This document shows, piece after piece, positions 24,178 to 34,001 of a stretch of 46,201 nucleotides of DNA. Within the stretch, counting starts at the first letter, position 1; each line of letters starts with the position of its first letter. Location: contig JAIXTT010000068.1 of NCBI GenBank assembly GCA_027483795.1, positions 1 through 46,201 of the forward strand, read 5' to 3'. A model generated the notes under the pieces. The model searched no databases and was not told where the DNA came from. It worked only from the letters and a program-made list of their open reading frames with translations. This DNA comes from Hyphomicrobiales bacterium (GTDB lineage: Bacteria; Pseudomonadota; Alphaproteobacteria; Rhizobiales; Beijerinckiaceae). The translations under genes were made by a program, and so were the position numbers.

Positions 24178-25551
24178 CTATGCCCGTTCGCCCGCGCCCG
24201 CCATTCCACCTCCGTGGGACCGTTTCGGCAGTTCGGCGATGACGCGATAGGCCCAGACGACGCCCGCGATGCCGAACAGCACCGCGCCGATCCCCTGCCC
24301 CGTCAACGCGCCTTCGGCCCCGCCGGTTCGCGCGCCGTACCAGGCGAAGGGCACGGTTCCGATCGTGGCCTTGCCCCAGTTGAAGGCGGTGGCGAGGAAG
24401 GGCGCGCCGAGATTGTTGAAGGCGGCGTTGGCGACGAACAGCGCCCCGTGGAACGCCCAGGTTCCCGCGATGATCGTGCAGAAGAAGCGCACGAGCTCCG
24501 CCGTCTCGCCCTCGGCCTTGAAGGCGACGACGATCGCGTCCTGCGCGAGCCACAAGCCGATCCAGGCGAGCGCGATCACGCCCGCCGAGAACCAGAGGCC
24601 GCAATCGAGCGTGGTCTTCACACGGTCGTACATTTTCGCGCCGAGATTCTGGCCGAAGACCGGGCCGACCGCTCCCGAGAGCGCGAAGAGCGCACCGAAG
24701 GCCACGGGCACGAGGCGCGTGATCACGGCGTTCGCCGCCACGGCGTCGTCGCCGAAGGGCGCGATGACCGCCGTCATGAAGCCGTTGGCGACGGGCGTCG
24801 CGACATTGGTGAGGACCGCGGGGATCGCGACCGCGCAGAGCGGGCGGAAGTCCTGCATGACATGCAGCGCGACGGGGCGCGCGACCAGATCATGCACGCG
24901 GATCGCGCCGTGCGCGCCGACGACGACGAAGACGAAGCGCGAGAACACGGTCGCCCATGCCGCGCCGTCGGTGCCCAGCCCCAGCCCGAAGATGAGGATC
25001 GGGTCGACGGCCGCGGTGGCGATGCCGCCCGCCAGCGTCACGTACATGCCGCGCTTGGCGTCGCCCGCCGCCCGCAGAATGCCCGCGAAGGCCATGCCGA
25101 GGCCCATCAGGACGTTCGAAGGCAGGCTGATCATCAGGAAGCGCTCGGCCACCCGGCGCGTCTCCCCCGTCGCGCCCAGAAGCGCGAGGATCGAATCGGC
25201 TTCGATCATCAGCACGATCGACACCGCCCCCGACAGCAGCGCGGAGACGACGAGGGACGAGGCGGCCCAGCGGCGCGCTCGATCCTTCTCCCGCGCGCCG
25301 AGCGCGCGCGAGACCAGGGCGCCGACGGCGATCATGAAGCCGATATTGGCGGAGGTGGCGAAGAACAGAACCGTCGTCGCGTAACCCACCGCCGCGGTCA
25401 GATTCACGTCGCCGAGCCAGGAGACGTAAAGCAGCGACAGGAGATCGACGACGAAGATCGCGATGAGCCCCACGGTGCCCGTGATCGACATCACGGCCAC
25501 GTGCCGCATGATCGAGCCGCTCGTGAATTTTCCGGGATCGCCGCGGGTCAC
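24178..25551 (-). CDS. MATE family multidrug efflux transporter
   Basis: Inner-membrane antiporter of 457 residues with about twelve hydrophobic segments in two homologous halves. The first is [20 protein letters not shown]; others include [20 protein letters not shown]-type and [20 protein letters not shown]. The motif [20 protein letters not shown] and its first-half counterpart [20 protein letters not shown] are the paired MATE loops. Family members expel cationic drugs using Na+ or H+; the substrate is not readable. The start [20 protein letters not shown] is the only ATG ahead of the first helix. The gap to ispH (25552-25762) is 211 bp and divergent. Confidence 0.92.
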   Translation of the reverse strand: MTRGDPGKFTSGSIMRHVAVMSITGTVGLIAIFVVDLLSLLYVSWLGDVNLTAAVGYATTVLFFATSANIGFMIAVGALVSRALGAREKDRARRWAASSLVVSALLSGAVSIVLMIEADSILALLGATGETRRVAERFLMISLPSNVLMGLGMAFAGILRAAGDAKRGMYVTLAGGIATAAVDPILIFGLGLGTDGAAWATVFSRFVFVVVGAHGAIRVHDLVARPVALHVMQDFRPLCAVAIPAVLTNVATPVANGFMTAVIAPFGDDAVAANAVITRLVPVAFGALFALSGAVGPVFGQNLGAKMYDRVKTTLDCGLWFSAGVIALAWIGLWLAQDAIVVAFKAEGETAELVRFFCTIIAGTWAFHGALFVANAAFNNLGAPFLATAFNWGKATIGTVPFAWYGARTGGAEGALTGQGIGAVLFGIAGVVWAYRVIAELPKRSHGGGMAGAGERA

Positions 25552-25762
25552 GGACGACGGCTCCCCGAGGCGGGAGCGGCTCCGGCGGTCGCGGGGGCGG
25601 GGTGATCCAAGATGCGGTCCATCGGTTCGAGCGCGTGCCTTCGGTCATAGGCGCGCGGACGCGGCTTGGCCACCGGGAATTCGGACCTCGGGACGGCGTC
25701 GAGGGGCGATCGGGCCGCCCGTTCTCCGCCCCGCGCTTGACAGTGCTCCGGGGGCGGGGTCA

Positions 25763-26764
25763 ATGACTCCCGACCTTTCGAAGCGCCGCATGATGACACG
25801 GACCGACGCGCCCCCGCTGAAAATTCTTCTCTGCGCTCCCCGCGGCTTCTGCGCGGGCGTCGTGCGGGCCATCGACGCCGTGGAACAGGCGCTGAAGCTC
25901 TACGGCGCGCCCGTCTATGTGCGGCACGAGATCGTGCACAACAAATACGTCGTCGAAGGGCTGCGCCGGAAGGGCGCCGTCTTCGTCTCCGAACTGCATC
26001 AGATTCCCGACGGGAAGGCGCCCGTCATCTTCTCCGCCCACGGCGTGCCGAAGGCGATCCCCGCCGAGGCCGAGCGCCGCGGCCTGTTCGCGCTCGACGC
26101 GACCTGCCCGCTGGTGACGAAGGTCCATCGCGAGGCCGAACTGCATCACAAGCGCGGCCGCACAGTGATTCTCGTCGGCCATGCCGGCCATCCCGAAGTC
26201 GTGGGAACGATGGGGCAGTTGCCCGAAGGCGCGGTGATCCTCGTCGAGACCGTCGAGGACGTCGCGGGGCTCACGCCGCCCGCGGGCGAACTCGCCTATG
26301 CGACGCAGACCACGCTGTCGGTCGACGATACGCAGGCGGTCGTCGATGCGCTGCGGGCGCGCTTCCCGGCGATCATGGGACCGCACAAGGAAGACATCTG
26401 CTACGCCACGACCAACCGGCAGGAGGCCGTGAAGGCCGTCGCCCCGAAGGTCGAGGCGATGATCGTGGTCGGCTCGCCGAATTCCTCGAACTCCCAGCGT
26501 CTTCGCGAAGTGGCCGAACGCGCGGGGTGCCGCGTCGCGCGGCTCGTGCTGCGTGCCGAGGACATCGACTGGTCGCTGTTCGACGACATCGCCTCGCTCG
26601 GCATCACGGCGGGCGCCTCGGCTCCCGAGGTGCTGGTCGAGGAGATCATCGACGCCTTCGCCGCGCGCCGGCCGATCGAGGTCGAGACCGTCTCCACCGC
26701 CGACGAGAGCGTCTTCTTCCCCCTGCCGCGCCGGTTGCGCGACGCCGCCGCGGAGCAAGCCTAG
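25763..26764 (+). CDS. ispH: 4-hydroxy-3-methylbut-2-enyl diphosphate reductase
   Basis: Iron-sulfur enzyme that makes IPP and DMAPP in the last step of the MEP isoprenoid pathway. The 333-residue product has the three conserved cluster cysteines in [34 protein letters not shown] and [33 protein letters not shown] and the C-terminal [13 protein letters not shown] are also present. ATG at 25763 is used; ATGs at 25790 and 25793 ([13 protein letters not shown]) are equally plausible, and none has a strong ribosome-binding site. The stop TAG shares a base with the GTG start of thrB. Confidence 0.96.
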   Translation: MTPDLSKRRMMTRTDAPPLKILLCAPRGFCAGVVRAIDAVEQALKLYGAPVYVRHEIVHNKYVVEGLRRKGAVFVSELHQIPDGKAPVIFSAHGVPKAIPAEAERRGLFALDATCPLVTKVHREAELHHKRGRTVILVGHAGHPEVVGTMGQLPEGAVILVETVEDVAGLTPPAGELAYATQTTLSVDDTQAVVDALRARFPAIMGPHKEDICYATTNRQEAVKAVAPKVEAMIVVGSPNSSNSQRLREVAERAGCRVARLVLRAEDIDWSLFDDIASLGITAGASAPEVLVEEIIDAFAARRPIEVETVSTADESVFFPLPRRLRDAAAEQA

Positions 26765-27738
26765 TGGCCGTCTACACGGAAGTGCCGGACGACGAATTGT
26801 CGGACTTCGTCGCGGGCTACGACATCGGCGCGGTCCTCTCCGCCAAGGGCATCGCCGAGGGCGTCGAGAATTCGAACTATCTGCTCCACACCGAAGGCGG
26901 CTTCTACATTCTGACCCTCTACGAGAAGCGGGTGCGCGAGAGCGACCTGCCCTTCTTCGTCGGGCTGATGGAACATCTCGCGGCGAAGGGACTCGTCTGC
27001 CCGCAGCCCGTGAAGAACCGGAAGGGCGACGCGCTCGGCCGGCTCGCGGGCCGCCCGGCCGCCATCGTGACGTTTCTCGACGGAATGGGCGTGAAGCGCC
27101 CCGGCGTCGCGCATTGCGGCGCGGTGGGCGAAGCGCTGGCGCGGCTGCATCTGGCGGGCGCGGACTTTCCGATGCGGCGCGAGAACGCACTGTCGGTGCA
27201 GGGCTGGCGGCCGCTCTACGAGGCCGCGAAGGACCGCGCCGACACGATCACGCCGGGCCTGCGGGCCGCGACCGAGGAGGCGCTGCTCGAACTCGAGGCC
27301 CATTGGCCCGAGGGGCTGCCGGGCGGCGTGATCCATGCCGATCTCTTCCCCGACAACGTCTTCTTCATCGGGCCGCGGCTGTCGGGGCTGATCGACTTCT
27401 ATTTCGCCTGCACCGACGCCTTCGCCTACGACCTCGCGATCTGCCTCAACGCCTGGTGCTTCGAGCAGGACGGCTCCTACAATCTCACCAAGGGGCAGGC
27501 GATGATCGCGGGCTATCGGCGCGTGCGCGCGCTGACGCAGGCCGAGATCGACGCGCTGCCGGTGCTCTGCCGCGGCGCGGCGCTGCGCTTCATGCTGACG
27601 CGTCTCGTCGACCGGCTGAACGTGCCCCCCGGCGCGCTGGTGCGGCCGAAGGATCCGCTCGAATACTACAAGAAGCTCCGCTTCCATCGCCGGGCCGAGA
27701 GCGCGGCGGATTACGGCCTCGTCGGCACTCCCGCATGA
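26764..27738 (+). CDS. thrB: Homoserine kinase, aminoglycoside-phosphotransferase fold
   Basis: Phosphorylates homoserine in threonine synthesis; this is the proteobacterial type with a kinase-like fold, not the GHMP type. The 324-residue product has [20 protein letters not shown] for nucleotide binding, the catalytic loop [15 protein letters not shown] and the metal-binding [20 protein letters not shown]. Translation starts at GTG (26764), overlapping the ispH stop as TAGTG. It overlaps rnhA by ATGA at the other end. The trio ispH-thrB-rnhA is a well-kept Hyphomicrobiales arrangement. Confidence 0.96.
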   Translation: MAVYTEVPDDELSDFVAGYDIGAVLSAKGIAEGVENSNYLLHTEGGFYILTLYEKRVRESDLPFFVGLMEHLAAKGLVCPQPVKNRKGDALGRLAGRPAAIVTFLDGMGVKRPGVAHCGAVGEALARLHLAGADFPMRRENALSVQGWRPLYEAAKDRADTITPGLRAATEEALLELEAHWPEGLPGGVIHADLFPDNVFFIGPRLSGLIDFYFACTDAFAYDLAICLNAWCFEQDGSYNLTKGQAMIAGYRRVRALTQAEIDALPVLCRGAALRFMLTRLVDRLNVPPGALVRPKDPLEYYKKLRFHRRAESAADYGLVGTPA

Positions 27739-28184
27739 CCGCCCGCGTCGCGATCTGGACGGACGGGGCCTGTTCCGGCAATCCCGGCCCCGGCGGCTGG
27801 GGGGTGCTTCTGCGCTACGCCGACACCGAGCGGGAATTGTCGGGCGGCGAGCCGCTGACGACCAACAACCGCATGGAACTGACCGCGGCGATCATGGGCC
27901 TCGAAGCCCTGAAGCGCCCCTGCGAAGTCGATCTCTGGACCGACAGCCAATATGTGCGGCAGGGCGTGACGAGCTGGATGTTCGGCTGGAAGAAGAACGG
28001 CTGGAAGACGGCCGACAAGAAGCCCGTGAAGAACGTCGACCTGTGGCAGCGGCTGGACGAGGCCCGCGCGCGGCACGAGGTGGCGTTCCACTGGGTGAAG
28101 GGCCATGCGGGCCATGCCGAGAACGAGCGCGTCGACGAATTGGCGCGCGCGGGGCTGAAGCCCTTCCTGCCTGCGAAGGGCTAG
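27735..28184 (+). CDS. rnhA: Ribonuclease HI
   Basis: Cuts RNA in RNA-DNA hybrids. The 149-residue product has all catalytic acids of the family: [15 protein letters not shown] (Asp), [16 protein letters not shown] (Glu), [14 protein letters not shown] (Asp) and [14 protein letters not shown] (Asp). The basic protrusion [20 protein letters not shown] is present, as in E. coli RNase HI. The ATG overlaps the thrB stop codon by four bases. A 109-bp gap without a visible gene separates it from ileS. Confidence 0.97.
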   Translation: MTARVAIWTDGACSGNPGPGGWGVLLRYADTERELSGGEPLTTNNRMELTAAIMGLEALKRPCEVDLWTDSQYVRQGVTSWMFGWKKNGWKTADKKPVKNVDLWQRLDEARARHEVAFHWVKGHAGHAENERVDELARAGLKPFLPAKG

Positions 28185-28293
28185 CGCGGGCGTCGGCGAG
28201 GAACGCGCCGTATGGCGTCCCGCGCGCGAATGCTCTAAGTCCTCGGCGGGATTTCCGCGGCATGTCCGGCCGCGTGCGAGACGGTTCGAGACC

Positions 28294-31293
28294 ATGAACG
28301 ACGCTTCCGAGGCCGCCAAGGCGACGCGCGACCATTCCGAGACCCTGTTCCTGCCGCAGACGGAGTTCCCGATGCGGGCGGGGCTCCCCCAGCGCGAGCC
28401 GCTTCTCCTCGAACGCTGGATGAAGACGGATCTCTATGCCCGGATGCGCGAGGCCGCGAAGGGCCGCGACAAATTCGTGCTGCATGACGGCCCGCCCTAT
28501 GCCAACGGCAACATCCATATCGGCCATGCGCTCAACAAGATCCTGAAGGATCTCGTCGTCCGCTCGCAGGGTTTCCTCGGCTACGACTCGAATTACGTGC
28601 CGGGCTGGGACTGCCACGGCCTGCCGATCGAGTGGAAGATCGAGGAACAGTACCGCGCCAAGGGCAAGAACAAGGACGAGGTGCCGATCGTCGAATTCCG
28701 CAAGGAATGCCGCAGCTTCGCCGAGCATTGGCTCTCGGTGCAGCGCGAGGAGTTCAAGCGGCTGGGCGTCGAGGGCGACTGGGCGCATCCCTATGCGACC
28801 ATGACCTATCCGGCGGAAGCGCAGATCGCCCGCGAACTCATGGCCTTCGCCTCCACGGGCCAGCTCTATCGCGGCTCGAAGCCGGTGATGTGGTCGGTCG
28901 TCGAGAAGACCGCGCTGGCCGAGGCCGAGGTCGAATATCACGAGCATACGTCCCAGACGATCTGGGTGAAGTTCAAGGCGCTCGACGTGCTCGACGTCTC
29001 GCTGTCGGACGCCTTCGTCCTCATCTGGACGACGACCCCGTGGACGATCCCGGCCAACCGCGCGATCGCCTTCTCGAAGTCGATCACCTACGGGCTCTAC
29101 AAGGTCACGGGCTCGCCCGAGGGCAATTGGGCCAAGGTCGGCGACCTCTACGTGATCGCCGACAAGCTCGCCGAAGAGGTGATGAAGGCCGCCAAGGTCG
29201 AGAGCTTCACCCGCATCCGCGAGGTCGACCCGGCCTTCATCAGGACGACGGCGCATCCCTTCCGCGGCGTCGCGGGCGGCGAGGGCTTCTACGACTTCGA
29301 CGTGCCGCTGGTGCATGCCGACTACGTGACCGACGACGCGGGCACGGGCTTCGTGCATACCGCGCCGGGCCACGGCGCGGACGACTACGTCACCTTCATC
29401 TCGAACCGCGAGGCCTTCGCGGCGGCGGGCACGCATGAAGTGCCGCACACCGTCGCGCCGGACGGCTCCTATTATCCGCAGGTGAAGCTCTTCGCCGGGG
29501 CCCGCGTGTTCGACGACAAGGGCAAGGACGGCGACGCGAACAAGCGGGTCATCGAGAAGCTCTCGGACGTCGGCGGGCTCGTCGCGCGCGGGCGGCTCGT
29601 GCATTCCTACCCGCATTCCTGGCGCTCGAAGGCCCCGCTGCTGTTCCGCAACACGGCGCAGTGGTTCATCGCCATGGACCGGCCGATCCCGGCGCAGGGC
29701 GACCGCACGCTGCGCGAGATCGCGCTGAAGGCGATCGGCGAGACGCGCTGGGTGCCGGCCGCGGGCGAGAACCGCATCCGCGGCATGATCGAGAACCGGC
29801 CCGACTGGGTCATCTCGCGCCAGCGCGCCTGGGGCGTGCCGATCACGGTCTTCGTCCGCGAGGACGAGAACGGCAACGTGGTCGAACTCGCGCCCGGCCC
29901 GGACTTCGGCAAGAGCAAGGACCTCGTCGACCGCATCGGCAAGGCCTTCGAGGCCGAGGGCGCGGATGCGTGGTTCTCGGCCGATCCGCGCCGCTTCCTC
30001 GACGGACTCGTCGCGGACGCGTCGCAATGGACGCCCGTCTACGACGTGCTCGACGTGTGGTTCGACTCGGGCTCGACCCATGCCTTCACCCTCGAAGACC
30101 CCAAGGAATTTCCGGGGCTCGCGGGCGTGAAGCGCGTCGTCGACGGCGGGCGGGACACGGTCATGTATCTCGAAGGCTCGGACCAGCATCGCGGCTGGTT
30201 CCATTCCTCGCTGCTGGAAAGCGCGGGCACGCGCGGCCGCGCGCCCTATGACGTGGTGCTGACGCACGGCTTCGTTCTCGACGAGAAGGGCGAGAAGATG
30301 TCGAAGTCGAAGGGCAACGTCACCGCGCCGCAGGACGTGATCCGAGACTCGGGCGCGGACATCCTGCGCCTCTGGGTGGCGGCGGCGGATTATTCGGACG
30401 ATCTGCGCATCGGCCCGGAGATCATCAAGACCTTCGCCGACACCTATCGCAAGCTGCGCAACACGCTGCGCTGGATGCTCGGCACGCTCGCGCATCACGA
30501 AGCGGGCCACGACGTCGCCTTCGAGGACATGCCCGAGCTCGAGCGGGTCATGCTGCATCGGCTCGTCGAGGTCGACGGGATCGTGCGGGAGGCCTATCGC
30601 GACTTCGACTACAAGCGCGTGGTGGCGACGCTCTCGTCCTTCATGACGCTCGACCTCTCCTCCTTCTATTTCGACGTCAGGAAGGACGCGCTCTATTGCG
30701 ATCCGCGGTCGAGCCTGCGTCGTCGCGCGGCGCTGACCGCCGTCGACCTGATCTTCGACCGCGTGCTGCGCTGGCTCGCGCCGATCCTCGTCTTCACGGC
30801 GGAGGAAGCTTGGCTCGAGCGGCGGAAGGGTGCGGACGGGTCCGTCCATCTCCTCACCTTCGCCGATACGTCCGAGAGCTGGCGCGACGAGGCGCTCGCC
30901 AAGAAATGGGCCGAGATCCGCCGCGTCCGCCGCGTCGTCACCGGCGCGTTGGAGATCGAACGCGCGCAGAAGCGCATCGGCGCTTCGCTCGAAGCCGCCC
31001 CGGTGGTCCATGTCGAGGACGCGGCGCTCGCCGCTCTCCTCGGCACCGTGGACTTCGCGGATGTCTGCATCACTTCGGCGATCACGGTGACGACCGATCC
31101 GGCTCCCGCCGACGCGTTCCGCCTCGAGGACGCGGCGGGCGTCGCGGTGGTTTCCCGCCGCGCGGAAGGCCGGAAATGCGCCCGCTCGTGGAAATGGTCG
31201 CCCGATGTCGGCACCGATCCCGACTACCCGGACGTGACGCCCCGCGACGCCGCGGCGCTGCGCGAATGGGACGCGGCCCGGGCCGGGGCGTAA
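28294..31293 (+). CDS. ileS: Isoleucine--tRNA ligase
   Basis: Charges tRNA-Ile and edits misactivated valine. The 999-residue class I enzyme has the HIGH motif in [20 protein letters not shown] and KMSKS in [14 protein letters not shown]. The editing domain ([19 protein letters not shown]) and the [10 protein letters not shown] motif of the core are present. The C-terminal zinc module has lost most ligands: [15 protein letters not shown] keeps one Cys and the second CxxC is gone ([12 protein letters not shown]). This matches what I recall for Hyphomicrobiales IleRS. The start [20 protein letters not shown] is the first ATG. lspA normally follows closely, but here it is 1.44 kb away. Confidence 0.97.
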   Translation: MNDASEAAKATRDHSETLFLPQTEFPMRAGLPQREPLLLERWMKTDLYARMREAAKGRDKFVLHDGPPYANGNIHIGHALNKILKDLVVRSQGFLGYDSNYVPGWDCHGLPIEWKIEEQYRAKGKNKDEVPIVEFRKECRSFAEHWLSVQREEFKRLGVEGDWAHPYATMTYPAEAQIARELMAFASTGQLYRGSKPVMWSVVEKTALAEAEVEYHEHTSQTIWVKFKALDVLDVSLSDAFVLIWTTTPWTIPANRAIAFSKSITYGLYKVTGSPEGNWAKVGDLYVIADKLAEEVMKAAKVESFTRIREVDPAFIRTTAHPFRGVAGGEGFYDFDVPLVHADYVTDDAGTGFVHTAPGHGADDYVTFISNREAFAAAGTHEVPHTVAPDGSYYPQVKLFAGARVFDDKGKDGDANKRVIEKLSDVGGLVARGRLVHSYPHSWRSKAPLLFRNTAQWFIAMDRPIPAQGDRTLREIALKAIGETRWVPAAGENRIRGMIENRPDWVISRQRAWGVPITVFVREDENGNVVELAPGPDFGKSKDLVDRIGKAFEAEGADAWFSADPRRFLDGLVADASQWTPVYDVLDVWFDSGSTHAFTLEDPKEFPGLAGVKRVVDGGRDTVMYLEGSDQHRGWFHSSLLESAGTRGRAPYDVVLTHGFVLDEKGEKMSKSKGNVTAPQDVIRDSGADILRLWVAAADYSDDLRIGPEIIKTFADTYRKLRNTLRWMLGTLAHHEAGHDVAFEDMPELERVMLHRLVEVDGIVREAYRDFDYKRVVATLSSFMTLDLSSFYFDVRKDALYCDPRSSLRRRAALTAVDLIFDRVLRWLAPILVFTAEEAWLERRKGADGSVHLLTFADTSESWRDEALAKKWAEIRRVRRVVTGALEIERAQKRIGASLEAAPVVHVEDAALAALLGTVDFADVCITSAITVTTDPAPADAFRLEDAAGVAVVSRRAEGRKCARSWKWSPDVGTDPDYPDVTPRDAAALREWDAARAGA

Positions 31294-31606
31294 ACGCAAT
31301 CGGAGGTTGGTGGAGAGGACGAGACGCCGGCCGCTAAGCTTTCGACCGAGAGGCGGAAGCATGAGAGCGATTTCGAGCCGAATACTCCCTCCATCGACCC
31401 TCAGCGTTCGATCGAAGCTTCGATCGAACCGCAGGACGCCGATACGGCGCGCGGGACCCGCTCCGTTTCGGCTTCAGCCGACCTGCAAGGTCGCGGTCCG
31501 TCTTCCGCAAATCGGCCGAAGCCCGCTCGCGGGAACCGCGGTCGATGCGTCTCTTCCGCCGCCGCCGGCCTTTCGAGCCTCGAAGCGGAGGTCGGACGGG
31601 CATCCG
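31294..31606. other. Intergenic region between ileS and the lipoprotein gene
   Basis: About 313 bp without a supported gene. An ORF open in the lipoprotein frame covers most of it, but its Arg/Pro/Ser-rich translation has no signal or motif, and the lipoprotein signal peptide begins only at 31607. The main structure seen is the 24-bp palindrome at 31406-31429. No clear terminator follows ileS. Confidence 0.6.
31406..31429. repeat. 24-bp perfect palindrome, two tandem TTCGATCGAA copies
   Basis: The palindrome is exact over 24 bases and centred on AAGCTT. It consists of two copies of the ten-base palindrome TTCGATCGAA (31407-31416 and 31419-31428) separated by GC, a 12-bp period, flanked by G and C. 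It lies about 180 bp upstream of the lipoprotein ATG. It could be a double operator for a dimeric repressor or a cruciform; no T-run follows, so it is not a normal terminator. Confidence 0.7.
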
Positions 31607-32299
31607 ATGCTCGGATTTCTTAAAGTCTTCTTCGCGCTTTTTCTGGTCCTTTCAACGGCCGCATGCGGCTCCCCGCCCGACGGAATGCACGGCGGCGTCA
31701 AAACATATTTCGATCAGACGTCGGGAAAAACGAACCAATCCTGGTCGAGCGAGAGAAACGCGACGGCATTCGGAATCGGCTTCTTTTGGAACATAGTGCC
31801 GGGTCTTCATCTCGCGGGCGTGTGGATCGACACCTTCTTCCTCTGGTCCAGTTTGGAGACCACGGCGATGGGGCACGGCGCGATCATTGCGCGCGGGTTG
31901 AATTGCAATCATCTCGTCATTCCCGAAGATTACGTGATCATCCAATCAAAATGGACGAGAGAGCTCGACAATTCAAAAATAATCAAGATCCTGAACAGCA
32001 TCGACGAGTTCCAAGAAGGGTACAAACAAGGAACTCAGATCGGCCAATCTCTTGCCAATCGCTCCATGAAAGCGACGACCGTCATTCGAAACGTCATTGC
32101 CAATAAGATTCAAGAAAAAATCACTGGGAAAATATTGGGAAAATACACGATAAAAATCATCGTGAAGAAAGCTGCGGGTTTTGTACCCGTCGTCGGAGCT
32201 CTCTTGGCGGGAGCGATGAACACATGGATGTTCGTCGGCCCCCTCGAAAGCGCGGCGCAAGAGTATTTTCAAACGAAAGCGCGCTACGTCTGCCGTTGA
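31607..32299 (+). CDS. Lipoprotein of unknown function with EcsC-like C-terminus
   Basis: A 230-residue protein with a lipoprotein-type signal ([20 protein letters not shown], Cys20; the -3 position is Thr, slightly off consensus). A hydrophobic stretch follows at about 50-85 ([20 protein letters not shown]). The middle is rich in Lys, Ile, Asn and Gln. The C-terminal stretch ([20 protein letters not shown] then [15 protein letters not shown]) resembles the end of EcsC-family proteins. Codons such as AAA, AAT and ATA are frequent, unlike the neighbours, which suggests acquisition or weak expression. It interrupts the usual ileS-lspA pairing. Which process it serves is not visible; membrane insertion of the C-terminal motif is inference. 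Confidence 0.7.
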   Translation: MLGFLKVFFALFLVLSTAACGSPPDGMHGGVKTYFDQTSGKTNQSWSSERNATAFGIGFFWNIVPGLHLAGVWIDTFFLWSSLETTAMGHGAIIARGLNCNHLVIPEDYVIIQSKWTRELDNSKIIKILNSIDEFQEGYKQGTQIGQSLANRSMKATTVIRNVIANKIQEKITGKILGKYTIKIIVKKAAGFVPVVGALLAGAMNTWMFVGPLESAAQEYFQTKARYVCR

Positions 32300-32732
32300 G
32301 AGAACGGCCCGTCCTTTCTTCGGGCGGTCGTTCCGGAGCAGCGTCGTCGCTCGTCGACGATGCCGGCCCGACGCGGCCGGAGGCTGCCCGAGATACGGCC
32401 GCGTTGCAAACGGGCGGCGGAAAAGGCACATTCGACCCCATGGCGGACCATGTCATTCGGCGCGCGGGACGAACGGACCGGATGGGGAAGCGGCCGGATC
32501 GGCCGGGGTCCGCGCTCGACCGCGCGTATCGGTCGCCGCAGACGGTTTCGATGGACATGGCCGGAATGACGGACAGGTTCTTGTCGGCGGCCGCCTTGAT
32601 CGCCGCCCTCGCCGTTTCGCCCGCAGTCGCTGCACGTCCATTGCACGTCGCGGACGAAGCGCCCCTTCGGACGTGCGCGCCCGCGGACATTGCGTCCGCC
32701 GCCGCCGACCACGCCCGCGCGACCCCCTGAGC
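32300..32732. other. Region between the lipoprotein gene and lspA
   Basis: About 433 bp. The first 266 bp hold no supported gene; a weak inverted repeat (GAACGGCCCG near 32302 against CGGGCGGTCGTTC near 32322) follows the lipoprotein stop but has no T-run. The last 165 bp are the possible small ORF at 32566-32730. ORFs on either strand across the whole segment give Arg-rich translations without motifs. Confidence 0.5.
32566..32730 (+). CDS. Possible small secreted peptide upstream of lspA
   Basis: A 54-residue ORF starting [20 protein letters not shown], with a signal-peptide-like leader and a likely cleavage after AVAA. The remaining roughly 30 residues ([20 protein letters not shown]...) include one Cys. 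Its third codon positions are mostly G or C, as in real genes here, and it ends two bases before the lspA GTG, fitting translational coupling. ATGs at 32551 and 32557 are alternatives. No clear ribosome-binding site is visible and I recognise no family, so it may be spurious. Confidence 0.35.
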   Translation: MTDRFLSAAALIAALAVSPAVAARPLHVADEAPLRTCAPADIASAAADHARATP

Positions 32733-33236
32733 GTGTCGAGCGCCCCCGCCCGCTTCGGCGCATGGCTCGCCGCGATCCTCTTCGTCGTCGATCAGGCGAC
32801 GAAGCTCGTGATGCTGCATCTCGTCGACATCGAGGCGCGGGAGCCGATCCGGATCCTGCCGTTCCTCGACTTCGTGATGGTCTGGAACCGCGGCATCTCC
32901 TACGGCCTGTTCCAGCAGGAGCATGAATTCGGACGTTGGACGCTCGTCGTCCTGTCGGTGCTCGCCTCGATCGGCATCGCGGTGTGGATGATGAAGGCGG
33001 AGACCAAGCGCCTCGCGACGGCGCTCGCGCTTCTGCTCGGCGGGGCGGTCGGCAACGCGATCGACCGCATCGCCTACGGCGCGGTGGCGGATTTCATCCA
33101 TCTGCACTGGGGCGATTGGTCGTGGTACGTGTTCAATGTTGCGGACGCGGCGATCGTTGCGGGGGTCGTTCTCCTTCTGTATGACTCCTTCCGCAGCGAC
33201 GAGCCGCGGCCGGGCTTCGACGGCCCGGCGCGTTGA
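32733..33236 (+). CDS. lspA: Lipoprotein signal peptidase (signal peptidase II)
   Basis: Inner-membrane aspartic protease that removes signal peptides from prolipoproteins after lipidation; its clients here include Pal and the lipoprotein just upstream. The 167-residue product has four membrane helices and both catalytic Asp motifs: [20 protein letters not shown] and [31 protein letters not shown] and [11 protein letters not shown] are also typical. No ATG fits; GTG at 32733 is used, two bases after the stop of a small ORF. Length is normal. Confidence 0.96.
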   Translation: MSSAPARFGAWLAAILFVVDQATKLVMLHLVDIEAREPIRILPFLDFVMVWNRGISYGLFQQEHEFGRWTLVVLSVLASIGIAVWMMKAETKRLATALALLLGGAVGNAIDRIAYGAVADFIHLHWGDWSWYVFNVADAAIVAGVVLLLYDSFRSDEPRPGFDGPAR

Positions 33237-33298
33237 CGCCCCATTTTCGACGTGATGGCGCTCCAACACGACGGCTCGATCGACGAGGGAGGTCGCAC

Positions 33299-33922
33299 AT
33301 GATCCGGCTCAGGCATTTCGGTCTCGCTCTCGGCGGCCTGCTCGCCGCCGTGTCTTTCTCCGAACCTGCGAAGGCGCAGGCGGTCTTGGACTTCGCCCGG
33401 AACATTCTCGGCATTCAGGACGAAAAGCCCGAAATCGCCTATCCGGAGCGCGCTCCGTTGGTGGTTCCGCCGAAGCTCCAGCTGCGCGAACCGCAGCAGC
33501 CCGCTTCGGCCGGCAACCCGAATTGGCCCAAGGATCCCGACGTCGAGGCGCGGCGCGCGGCCGCGGAAGCGGCGAAGGGCCCCTCGCCCGAACTCCGCAA
33601 TATCGGGCGCAGCCCGGTGCTGTCGGTCGAGGAGATGCGGGCCCCCGGTCGCCGCCCGAGCGGCGCCACGACGACCGCGACCGCCCAACCCTGGTCGGAA
33701 CGCCCCGCCCTCTCCGTTCAGGAAATGCGCGATCTGGACGCCAAGGGTCGCGCCGCGAAGCAGGCTCCGGTCGTCTCCGGCGTGGAGCCGCCCCGCCGCT
33801 ATCTGACGGATCCGCCGACCGGATACCGGAAGCCCGCACCGGGTGCGCCCGTCGCACCGCCCCAACGCGAGCGGAGCGTCCGCATTCTCACCGACAACGA
33901 CTATGCGGCGGGCAAGGACTGA
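33299..33922 (+). CDS. Secreted proline-rich protein (weak DUF3035/BamF-like motif)
   Basis: A 207-residue protein with signal peptide RLRHFGLALGGLLAAVSFSE, probable cleavage after AKA. The mature part begins near QAVLDFARNILGIQDEKPEI and contains YPERAPLVVPPKLQLREPQQ. This resembles the start of DUF3035 proteins, a family that includes the BAM-complex lipoprotein BamF of Caulobacter; there is no lipobox here. The rest is Pro/Ala/Arg-rich and likely disordered, with two SVEEMR/SVQEMR repeats. GGGAGG precedes the ATG. It lies between lspA and the M16 pair, a conserved position in the order, and may act at the envelope. Confidence 0.72.
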   Translation: MIRLRHFGLALGGLLAAVSFSEPAKAQAVLDFARNILGIQDEKPEIAYPERAPLVVPPKLQLREPQQPASAGNPNWPKDPDVEARRAAAEAAKGPSPELRNIGRSPVLSVEEMRAPGRRPSGATTTATAQPWSERPALSVQEMRDLDAKGRAAKQAPVVSGVEPPRRYLTDPPTGYRKPAPGAPVAPPQRERSVRILTDNDYAAGKD

Positions 33923-34001
33923 GGGTTTCTCCGCCGTTCTCCGCGGAACGCTCGCCCCGCCGTCCTGCACCGTCCTTCGCCGAACCGAGGGTACCCAGAT
34001 C

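Noticed and set aside
27892-31362. 1156-codon ORF opposite ileS
   Set aside because: It mirrors ileS on the other strand, an effect of high GC3; its Arg/His/Asp-rich translation has no domain.
31307-31606. N-terminal extension of the lipoprotein ORF
   Set aside because: It would bury the lipoprotein signal peptide inside the protein and has no recognisable sequence.
32284-32763. Minus-strand ORF across the region upstream of lspA
   Set aside because: Arg/Gly-rich translation without motif; overlaps lspA and the lipoprotein end in a way no real gene here does.
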